DNA from: Candidatus Peregrinibacteria bacterium CG_4_9_14_0_2_um_filter_41_14
GTDB taxonomy: Bacteria > Patescibacteriota > Gracilibacteria > UBA1369 > UM-FILTER-41-14
DNA length: 13,035 nucleotides
Direction of reading: 5' to 3'
Assembly (NCBI GenBank): GCA_002788755.1
Contig: PFRW01000036.1
Location: forward strand, 1-13,035
The translations under genes were made by a program, and so were the position numbers. Positions 7,401-11,945 of the stretch are shown piece by piece. The notes beneath the pieces were generated by a model, which had not been told where the DNA came from, made no database searches, and saw only the letters and a list, made by a program, of their open reading frames with translations. Within the stretch, counting starts at the first letter, position 1. The number at the start of each line of letters is the position of its first letter.

Positions 7401-8348
7401 GGTAATAACACGGTCACATAGACCAGTTGAACTACCAAAGTAATTATCCATACCATTGTTGTCTACACTTTGAGCGCTATCACCCAAGTTGTCCGTAATT
7501 AAAATTTTAGAAGTAGTTGAATCTGCAGCTACAGAAGTTGTAGTTGCATTAAAAGTGTTTGCAGATCCGGAGTTTGTATTGGCACCATCAGTAAAAGATA
7601 ATCCAATTGGTGAAGAGTTCATAACATTTCCATCAATTGTATTACCTGTTGAGCCACTACCACTTACTTCAATACCCGCACTAGCTTGGCCGGAAGTTGT
7701 ATTAGCAGAAATGGTGTTGTCATTACTGTTTGCAACAGCAATACCTTTATCACCATCTGAAATAGTATTGCTTGAAACAGTAGTTCCAGTAGCCGTATCT
7801 TCAATTGAGATACCAACAGTATTACCTGTAGCCGTAACGCTTGTGATTGTGGCTGCAGTACTTGAGGCTTGAACACCTATTGCAAATCCAGTAACAGAAC
7901 CGTTTGTAACGGTAGCATTGTCACCAGAAATTACGATACCTTTATCTGTACCACTAGTACTTGAAATGGTATTTGAATTTAGATTTAGAGTAGCATTTGC
8001 GCTTACCGTTAAACCAACTCCATTACAAGCTAGTGGTTGAAGTAGTATTGTATCAACCAAAATTGTGTCTCCACAATTAACACCGGGAAGAGTACCCGTA
8101 CCACCGGTGCCGGAGCCTGTACCAAGGTCACCGGGAAGAGTACCCGTACCACCGGTCCCGGAGCCCGTGCCGGTGTCACCGGGAAGAGTGCCCGTGCCGG
8201 TTCCATCAATAACGGTACCCGTGCCGGTACCTAAATCGAACTGCGCAAACACAAGTTGAGTCACAAATAAACTCAACACAATCCCGAAAACAGCGCTAAC
8301 TTGCGTTATACGCCGCATCGAACGAAAAGTATGCAAAAGCTTGTTCAT
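4485..8348 (-). CDS. Giant secreted, membrane-anchored beta-helix surface protein
   Basis: A 1287-residue protein, probably a major cell-surface protein or adhesin. Residues 1-35 form a signal peptide (Arg/Lys-rich start, hydrophobic 17-34, Ala-Gln cleavage site). Residues about 37-90 are a Gly/Thr-rich low-complexity region with a 16-residue repeat. Residues about 92-800 are Thr/Asn/Gly/Ser-rich short repeats, with Asn-Thr-Ile and Gly-Ile/Val at regular spacing, typical of right-handed parallel beta-helix proteins (NosD/PbH1 type). Residues about 812-880 hold thrombospondin-3-like Ca2+ loops (Asp-Leu-Asp-Gly-Val, Asp-Ser-Asp-Gly-Ile-Ala-Asp, Asp-Val-Cys) with paired Cys, and a further Asp-Thr-Asp-Asn-Asp-Gly-Ile loop lies downstream. 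Residues about 1163-1225 are almost all Lys/Glu/Arg/Ala and may form a rigid charged helix. A hydrophobic helix at about 1260-1278 and a basic tail anchor the C terminus. It has its own strong promoter and terminator, so it is monocistronic. No catalytic residues are recognised; function is inferred from architecture. Confidence 0.85.
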   Translation of the reverse strand: MNKLLHTFRSMRRITQVSAVFGIVLSLFVTQLVFAQFDLGTGTGTVIDGTGTGTLPGDTGTGSGTGGTGTLPGDLGTGSGTGGTGTLPGVNCGDTILVDTILLQPLACNGVGLTVSANATLNLNSNTISSTSGTDKGIVISGDNATVTNGSVTGFAIGVQASSTAATITSVTATGNTVGISIEDTATGTTVSSNTISDGDKGIAVANSNDNTISANTTSGQASAGIEVSGSGSTGNTIDGNVMNSSPIGLSFTDGANTNSGSANTFNATTTSVAADSTTSKILITDNLGDSAQSVDNNGMDNYFGSSTGLCDRVITEADDEDPATPGVQVTITEDATCTTSGLIVNVNPTVAASVDITGTGTTKPVITNGATGVSNTAIIVATTSAPATISNIELLGWTTGVEANANGTTVTGVTFSNIQDSGAGVNLNGSDNSVDGNEFTASEKAGSAVTDNGANNTIANNNVNGSFTTAIVLSNTSEGTTVDANTIDFSTTTDGGTASTAIVVNYDAVAKATPPTLTNNTTVLSDNDTGIAIASSSTNTIIEGTTVNLGSTPTAAIVDAGTSTQLINTTMVGGVTGVYVTGMQLLGDNATVSGSTLTGTTAVSIEGDASGTTIVNTTITDSTTGIYQGPLTSNTTVAGMIYTNVTTQESTNALSATDQAAGFVVTAVGNNLVIVDSQNNPKIVIPDGAIAPIIDQINFSGSNINTLPGTIGTETNVGKTEIHGIVRADNAPIVKDIIIDANLGANAVRVLNDNTSAVVSGVIDAANPAEGLVVVDGAPTNVNGASITAVSETIGTKNVIRVSGLSNSLGHEFPDQDLDGVSNELDVCANTPAGELADATGCSASQQVSDDADSDGIADADDVCPTVAGRADYAGCPVSILVNIAQHDVNIGRGKPKKLHLPAVEIKVFDRKDTVFLAVAGNRTPKESLYGAIFESNAGFVATCTTSADGTCSAFAPSIGEYLVIGRYADASSRTHPVYVGKPLSSRAFVDTDNDGIGDLATRNLQIMKISKKDEYKEHRGGKKVVVKESKNEPEDEEGPEKLDRSNFDDDFRSQSLPVGTEPTLEVIVPESAVWEGTTSVYPFIFTSNSDWDVNVCAEVPGGYQIAGVYNDNGDLIPDTGCLQTFVSDQTITVAFEVVDIGSPEPELNSILTFASPKGKKTVRKHSASDVRKPRHDKDVREAKVKVKADKQEKVKKEKAEKAKKETEKKKKEQKKRKASLSASLQSSLLQSEVLEAELGSDREIVLTKNAAATNSDTAAVLVITAIIVAAAAALSSTVTQKSMKK
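8081..8224 (-). repeat. 48-bp tandem repeat coding for Gly/Thr-rich 16-mers
   Basis: The block starting CACCGGGAAGAGT recurs at 8081, 8129 and 8177, an exact 48-bp period. The first two copies are almost identical, and the third diverges in its distal half. On the minus strand each unit encodes Gly-Asp-x-Gly-Thr-Gly-Ser-Gly-Thr-Gly-Gly-Thr-Gly-Thr-Leu-Pro, directly behind the signal peptide of the surface protein. The block is clearly richer in G+C than its surroundings and is a natural site for copy-number change. Confidence 0.85.
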
Positions 8349-8351
8349 GTA

Positions 8352-8398
8352 ATTTATGTTATATAATATTTGAACAATCCAAATAATATAACATAAAT
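8352..8398. repeat. Long AT-rich dyad spanning the surface-gene promoter
   Basis: The arm 8352-8372 and the arm 8380-8398 are inverted copies around a 7-nt centre. Thirteen outer positions pair without a break (ATTTATGTTATAT), then two extra bases bulge in the left arm, and five inner positions (ATTTG with CAAAT) pair again. The right arm contains the whole -10 element, and the left arm ends 4 nt from the start codon. The predicted start of transcription falls near the centre, so only one arm would be in the mRNA of this gene; an operator is therefore more plausible than a hairpin, unless transcripts read through from purP. Confidence 0.75.
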
Positions 8399-8413
8399 AT
8401 CACTCAAAGTCAA
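8385..8413 (-). promoter_or_regulatory. Near-consensus promoter of the surface-protein gene
   Basis: On the minus strand TTGACT (8413-8408), a 17-nt spacer (8407-8391) ending in TGT, and TATATT (8390-8385) form a promoter with -35 and extended -10 elements. Transcription would start near 8378, about 30 nt before the ATG. It is the best promoter of the window, in keeping with an abundant surface protein, and overlaps the dyad at 8352-8398. Confidence 0.8.
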
Positions 8414-8419
8414 AAACTG

Positions 8420-9598
8420 TTAGGTCAGAATTTGATGAAGGGTATTTTTATATGCTGCTACACGTATTTCCATTGCAATTCTGTCACCAAAGCTCAGCGG
8501 TTGGCCATAAAGGTAGCCTGAATATGGGGTAAAGCGGGTGCCCGGTGAGCCGGGAATTCGCATCGATACATCAAAAATTACGATCTCCTCTGTGCCGTGC
8601 TGGCTATCGACCGCGCCTTGGAGTGCAAAGGGGCCGATAATGCCGGGGGCGGCCTCTTTTTTAGAGATTTCCACAAACTTTTCGCCAATGGCAAAAGCTT
8701 TTTCTAAGATTGATTCTTTAACAGTAATCGCCACATGGCCATTTTCGACCATGCTTGGTTTGTAGCCGGAAGTAATGAGCTGGCTTTGGGTAACTGAATC
8801 TAAACGTAAAAAGCCATCCATACTAGTTTGGCGGCGCATGTCGGTTCCCATCAATTCTAATTCACCAGTTAGTGAAGAGTAAAAGAAATTAAAGTTTACC
8901 TGTGCTCCAATAATAAATTCCTCAATCACGGCATTGTCGATGTTGGCTTGAGTTGTTTTTTCATTTTTGATCATATCGGCACCAATTCTGTAGAAATCAT
9001 CTTGGTTGGTGATAACAAAAAATGCACGTTCGTAAGAGCGAATTGCTTCGTTAGCTTTAACAAGGAGGGGACCACCTTTATTTGTCACAAAGTGATTATC
9101 AAAGGCTTTATCTAGAGTGGCTTTATCGGTTTGCGTCCCCCCTTGGCGGATAATTTTAGGAATACGGATGCCGGCTTTTTCCATTAATATATATTGATTA
9201 TTGGGAACGTCACGTTCTTCCAGTTTGAGCATTTCACGTGTGCCAAAAATGGGGACGTTAAACTCTTTTTCGATTTCCTCAAAATTACAATAAACCCAAA
9301 AATAACGGTTGTGGACAAAGATCGTGTTCATGGCACGCAGTTGCTCTTGGATTTCTGGCTTCACAATGTCGGCAAACTTATCGACTAAAATTACTTCATC
9401 CACACAGCCCTTGCCGTTGCGGGTTTTGTAGTATTTGCTGTAGGTAAGGTCACGACCTTTTTGGCATATGGCAACAGTTCTAAAGCCACGTTCTTTGGCG
9501 CCACTGCAAACATCCAAAGCACTATGACCGCCTAAAACACCGATTGTTAGATCGTCTTTATTATAATTTGCTAAAACGGATTCAATGTTTATGGCCAC
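8420..9598 (-). CDS. PurP-like ATP-grasp ligase (formate-dependent FAICAR synthetase family)
   Basis: A 392-residue protein resembling archaeal PurP, which makes FAICAR from AICAR, formate and ATP in purine synthesis. The N terminus has the family pattern Tyr-Asn-Lys-Asp-Asp-Leu-Thr-Ile and Gly-Gly-His-Ser-Ala-Leu (residues 12-27), then Gly-Ala-Lys-x-x-Gly-Phe-Arg-Thr and Lys-Gly-Arg-Asp (33-50); this is the DUF1246 part. The C-terminal ATP-grasp part (DUF1297) has Glu-Glu-Phe (226-228), Gly-Thr-Asp-Met-Arg-Arg (251-256), Pro-Gly-Ile-Ile-Gly-Pro-Phe (318-324), Phe-Asp-Val-Ser-Met-Arg (342-347) and the closing Arg-Ile-Ala-Met-Glu-Ile (373-378). The region after Leu-Leu-Val-Lys (178-181), Gly-rich in PurP as I remember it, is Asn-Glu-Ala-Ile-Arg-Ser-Tyr here, so the substrate or activity may differ. 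GTG start, chosen because the following residues align with PurP N termini. It lies 11 nt behind purE, which supports a purine role. Family confident, exact reaction less so. Confidence 0.8.
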   Translation of the reverse strand: MAINIESVLANYNKDDLTIGVLGGHSALDVCSGAKERGFRTVAICQKGRDLTYSKYYKTRNGKGCVDEVILVDKFADIVKPEIQEQLRAMNTIFVHNRYFWVYCNFEEIEKEFNVPIFGTREMLKLEERDVPNNQYILMEKAGIRIPKIIRQGGTQTDKATLDKAFDNHFVTNKGGPLLVKANEAIRSYERAFFVITNQDDFYRIGADMIKNEKTTQANIDNAVIEEFIIGAQVNFNFFYSSLTGELELMGTDMRRQTSMDGFLRLDSVTQSQLITSGYKPSMVENGHVAITVKESILEKAFAIGEKFVEISKKEAAPGIIGPFALQGAVDSQHGTEEIVIFDVSMRIPGSPGTRFTPYSGYLYGQPLSFGDRIAMEIRVAAYKNTLHQILT

Positions 9599-9609
9599 AA
9601 TGTAGGGGA

Positions 9610-10107
9610 TTAATTATTTTTTGCACGGGATGCTGCAGCCATTTCGGCCTTGTATTTTTTAAGTTGATTAGTCAGATTTTCGTCGGCTATTGCCAGGATT
9701 TGCACCGCCAATACTGCGGCATTTTTGGCTCGATCAACACCAACTGTGGCCACGGGTACGCCGCTTGGCATTTGAACGATGGAAAGCAGGGCATCCATGC
9801 CATCTAGACTGTTGCTAATGGGAATTCCAATTACAGGCAAGTAAGTTTGAGCGGCAATGACGCCTGGCAAATGCGCCGCCCCACCGGCTCCGGCAATAAT
9901 CACCTTTACACCTTTGGTATGGGCCTGATCAATAAATTCCACTAAATCATGTGGTGTTCGGTGTGCCGATATCACCTTAATTTCAAACTCCACTCCAAAT
10001 TCAGTTAAAAAGTCCGCAGCTTTGGCCATAATACTTAAATCGGAATCGCTGCCCATTAAGATGGCAACTTTAGGTTTTGCCGGAACGGGATAATCACTGA
10101 TTTTCAT
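9610..10107 (-). CDS. purE: N5-carboxyaminoimidazole ribonucleotide mutase (PurE class I)
   Basis: A 165-residue PurE, which moves the carboxyl group of N5-CAIR to give CAIR in de novo purine synthesis; usually an octamer in the cytoplasm. Signature motifs are intact: Met-Gly-Ser-Asp-Ser-Asp-Leu (18-24), the active-site loop Ser-Ala-His-Arg-Thr-Pro (47-52, catalytic His49) and Ala-Gly-Ala-Gly-Gly-Ala-Ala-His-Leu-Pro-Gly (72-82). The C-terminal half has Ser-Ile-Val-Gln-Met-Pro-x-Gly-Val-Pro-Val as in E. coli PurE, which points to class I; such enzymes need N5-CAIR from PurK, and no purK is present in the window. ATG start; the leader has no Shine-Dalgarno and instead holds ACCTCCTT on the coding strand. 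It lies 30 nt behind the SGNH-like gene and 11 nt before the PurP-like gene, probably in one operon. Confidence 0.95.
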   Translation of the reverse strand: MKISDYPVPAKPKVAILMGSDSDLSIMAKAADFLTEFGVEFEIKVISAHRTPHDLVEFIDQAHTKGVKVIIAGAGGAAHLPGVIAAQTYLPVIGIPISNSLDGMDALLSIVQMPSGVPVATVGVDRAKNAAVLAVQILAIADENLTNQLKKYKAEMAAASRAKNN

Positions 10108-10137
10108 GTGGCAAGGAGGTTAGATTTTGAGTTGATC

Positions 10138-10977
10138 TTAAGCTGTTTTGCGCTCTACGTCCAGCATTTTGTCCAGATCAGCAACAATACCGGCGTAGGA
10201 GTGTGGGTGTAGCAATCCGTTTGTTGGCATGCGGTAAATTTTAATCCCCGGGAAATTTTTTTCTAAATCGGTATTATATTGTGTAATTCGAGAGCCGTAT
10301 TTCCCCCAATTCCCAGCGTATTTAGGGTCGGCGGTGTATTCCGGTACGCCACATAAAACAATTTTATCTGCAGGAAAGTATTTTCTAGCCTCAGCAACAA
10401 TCGCCTGAATATTGCCAAGATTTGGGTCTAGGTCATTTGCGCCAATGCTGATTACGCAGGATGTACAGCCATTTTCTTTGGCATTTTTAAAGAGTCCAGC
10501 CCGCACTTCTTTAAGTAGTTTATTACTTTGGGCTCCCACTTGGGCACCATTATTATCAAGTGTGTAGCTTCTGCCAAAACCGGTTGCCAAAGAATCACCA
10601 CAAGCAAGCACTTTCTTGGGGTCGACCGGGACACTCTCCTTGTTCTCCGTAGTTTCCGCAGGCTTTTTGGCCGGTTCCTCGGTTGTAGTGGAAGGGGTTT
10701 CTGCAGTTGCAGTCTTATCTTCTTTTTTAGATTTAAATAGATCACCCAAACCCATTTTTTTCAGTACTTTGCTAATCTCCGCCATAAACGTATCAAACAG
10801 CTTACTAAGGTCCAAATTTTTAAATTTATCCATAAAGCCGGTGAATTTCTCTTTGGCAGTGCCTTCTAATTCCGTTTTTGTTGCCGTTGTATCTGTTTTG
10901 GTTTCGGTTGCTACATCTTCTGCTCCTTTTTTTGCGTCTGGAGTTTCGGACGGTTTTGGCTTTTCTGGCGGAGTCAT
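10138..10977 (-). CDS. SGNH/GDSL hydrolase-like protein with charged N-terminal extension
   Basis: A 279-residue protein in two parts. Residues 1-120 are hydrophilic: a Thr/Lys/Glu-rich start, an amphipathic helical section (about 41-85, ending Met-Gly-Leu-Gly-Asp-Leu-Phe) and a Thr/Pro/Glu linker. Residues about 121-279 resemble an SGNH hydrolase (esterase/acyl-hydrolase fold): Gly-Asp-Ser-Leu (127-130, nucleophile Ser129), Gly-Ala-Asn-Asp (179-182, oxyanion Asn181) and a last block Asn-Gly-Leu-Leu-His-Pro-His (253-259), where the usual form is Asp-Gly-x-His-Pro. The Asp-x-x-His spacing is not kept, so activity is uncertain. There is no signal peptide or membrane helix: the ATG at 10975-10977 is preceded within 21 nt by an in-frame TAA and no other start. 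It is the first gene of the purE/purP cluster, but no functional link to purines is evident. No clear promoter is seen in the AT-rich gap upstream. Confidence 0.75.
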   Translation of the reverse strand: MTPPEKPKPSETPDAKKGAEDVATETKTDTTATKTELEGTAKEKFTGFMDKFKNLDLSKLFDTFMAEISKVLKKMGLGDLFKSKKEDKTATAETPSTTTEEPAKKPAETTENKESVPVDPKKVLACGDSLATGFGRSYTLDNNGAQVGAQSNKLLKEVRAGLFKNAKENGCTSCVISIGANDLDPNLGNIQAIVAEARKYFPADKIVLCGVPEYTADPKYAGNWGKYGSRITQYNTDLEKNFPGIKIYRMPTNGLLHPHSYAGIVADLDKMLDVERKTA

Positions 10978-11007
10978 ATTTTTATAAGCTAATAATTAAT
11001 TTCGCAT

Positions 11008-11029
11008 TATCTAAGTTCATGTTAAGATA
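11008..11029. repeat. Imperfect dyad between divergent genes
   Basis: In the 80-nt gap between the SGNH-like gene (-) and the lipoprotein gene (+), TATCTAA (11008-11014) faces TTAAGATA (11022-11029), an inverted repeat with one bulged base around GTTCATG. No convincing -35/-10 pair is found on either strand in this gap, although it should hold the promoters of both genes. The dyad may be an operator or chance in AT-rich DNA. Confidence 0.35.
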
Positions 11030-11057
11030 CTTTTATCAAAATTAAAAACACAAAAGT

Positions 11058-11276
11058 ATGAAAAAAATTGCTACCGGCATAATTGCCACCTTGCTGTTAC
11101 TTTCTTTAATTGGTTGCCAAAGCAACAATATTGATACCCAACAAGCCGATAACGATCGCATTATTGCTTGTCCTGAAGACGCCAAAATTTGTTCCGATGG
11201 TACAATTGTAGGACGCGAAGGCTTAGCTTGCGAGTTTCCTGCTTGTCCCGGGGAGGAGGCAGTTGTGCCGGAATAA
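11058..11276 (+). CDS. Small Cys-containing lipoprotein
   Basis: A 72-residue predicted lipoprotein. Residues 1-19 are a lipoprotein signal (Lys-Lys, hydrophobic core, Leu-Ile-Gly-Cys lipobox) with the lipidated Cys at position 20. The mature part has a Gln/Asn/Asp-rich linker (about 21-35) and one compact motif with four Cys (about 38-64): Ala-Cys-Pro-x-Asp-Ala-x-x-Cys-x-Asp-Gly-Thr-x-Val-Gly-Arg, then Ala-Cys-Glu-Phe and Ala-Cys-Pro-Gly. Similar short Cys-Pro-x-Asp-Ala...Cys-x-Phe modules occur in secreted bacterial proteins; two disulfides are likely, function unknown to me. ATG 11058, no Shine-Dalgarno. It converges on rpiB with only 5 nt between the stop codons and no terminator there. 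Confidence 0.85.
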   Translation: MKKIATGIIATLLLLSLIGCQSNNIDTQQADNDRIIACPEDAKICSDGTIVGREGLACEFPACPGEEAVVPE

Positions 11277-11281
11277 TAGGG

Positions 11282-11731
11282 CTACCCTTCAAACTGACTA
11301 ATCTTATCAATCCTACGCTGGTGGCGATCACCGGCAAATTTTGTATCCAACCAAAGCTGAACAGCCTCTTTTGCTTCTTCCGGTGTTTGCATCCTTGCTC
11401 CCAGCGACAAAACATTACTATTGTTGTGTTCCCGTGATAAACGCACGATTTCTAAATTATGCCCATAGTACAAAGCCGCCCGCACGCCCTTAACTTTGTT
11501 GGCAGCAATTGCTTCACCTTGGCCGGAACCACCAAAAACAATGCCACGTGTATTTTCGGGATCCTTTCCAACCGCTTCGGCTGCGGGAATAATGAAGTCC
11601 GGGTAGTCATCCAATTCGTCATAAGTTAAGGCTCCCATATCATGGACTTCGTGGCCCGCCATTTCTAAAAATTTTTTAACGATTTCCTTTAGTTCAAAGC
11701 CAGCATGGTCTGTGCCCAAAAAGATTTTCAT
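11282..11731 (-). CDS. rpiB: Ribose-5-phosphate isomerase B
   Basis: A 149-residue member of the RpiB/LacAB family, interconverting ribose 5-phosphate and ribulose 5-phosphate in the pentose phosphate pathway. Visible features: Gly-Thr-Asp-His-Ala-Gly-Phe-Glu-Leu-Lys (6-15), Asp-Tyr-Pro-Asp (42-45), Gly-Gly-Ser-Gly-Gln-Gly-Glu (67-73) followed by Ala-Ile-Ala-Ala-Asn-Lys, and Arg-Glu-His-Asn-Asn (100-104, His102), with Asp-Arg-His-Gln-Arg-Arg near the end (135-140) for the phosphate. The Cys used as base in E. coli RpiB is Gly67 here and Glu73 is present, the pattern known from Mycobacterium tuberculosis RpiB, where a Glu acts as the base. ATG start with no Shine-Dalgarno; a TATACT lies only 14 nt upstream of the start (11751-11746), so the mRNA could have a very short leader. 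Divergent from the tRNA gene. Confidence 0.95.
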   Translation of the reverse strand: MKIFLGTDHAGFELKEIVKKFLEMAGHEVHDMGALTYDELDDYPDFIIPAAEAVGKDPENTRGIVFGGSGQGEAIAANKVKGVRAALYYGHNLEIVRLSREHNNSNVLSLGARMQTPEEAKEAVQLWLDTKFAGDRHQRRIDKISQFEG

Positions 11732-11779
11732 AGTAGATAGTGATTAGTATATTTAATCAATACCACATTTGAGTTGCTC

Positions 11780-11807
11780 TTGAATAATCAAAATTTTTGG
11801 TTATATT
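11780..11807 (+). promoter_or_regulatory. Predicted promoter of tRNA-Gly
   Basis: TTGAAT (11780-11785) and TATATT (11802-11807) are 16 nt apart. Transcription would start near 11814, about 21 nt before the mature tRNA 5' end at 11835. The site is in the divergent gap between rpiB and the tRNA. Confidence 0.65.
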
Positions 11808-11834
11808 AAATAGGCAAATTTTGACACAAAAAAT

Positions 11835-11909
<75 letters not shown>

Positions 11910-11913
11910 AACA

Positions 11914-11945
11914 GTTCGAGCGCAGCTCGAACCCTGCCGCTTTTT
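11914..11945 (+). terminator. Probable 3' hairpin/terminator of tRNA-Gly
   Basis: A perfect 7-bp stem GTTCGAG (11914-11920) / CTCGAAC (11926-11932) with loop CGCAG begins 4 nt after the CCA. The only T tract (11941-11945) lies 8 nt beyond the stem, and itself sits in a second dyad, CCGCTTT/AAAGCGG (11937-11952), that contains the stop codon of the convergent gene. It is unusual for an intrinsic terminator, but no other 3' signal is present. Confidence 0.5.

Noticed and set aside
6907..7443. 178-codon plus-strand open frame rich in Val/Pro/Thr, and several similar ones at 5113-5412, 5986-6261 and 7489-7872
   Set aside because: All are antisense shadows of the repetitive Thr/Asn/Gly codons of the surface protein; stop-free antisense frames are expected from such composition.
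8081..8224. Possible CRISPR array
   Set aside because: The 48-bp units are contiguous, with no spacers, and maintain the reading frame of a protein.
8065..8259. Plus-strand Pro/Val-repeat open frame
   Set aside because: It is the reverse complement of the 48-bp Gly/Thr repeats of the surface protein; no promoter or ribosome binding site on this strand.
8420..10977. Defence or secretion island around the SGNH-like gene
   Set aside because: Neighbours are purE and a PurP-like gene; no nuclease, toxin, transposase or secretion component is present.
11161..11437. Open frames on both strands overlapping the lipoprotein and rpiB ends
   Set aside because: They cross two well-supported genes in other frames and have no recognisable sequence.
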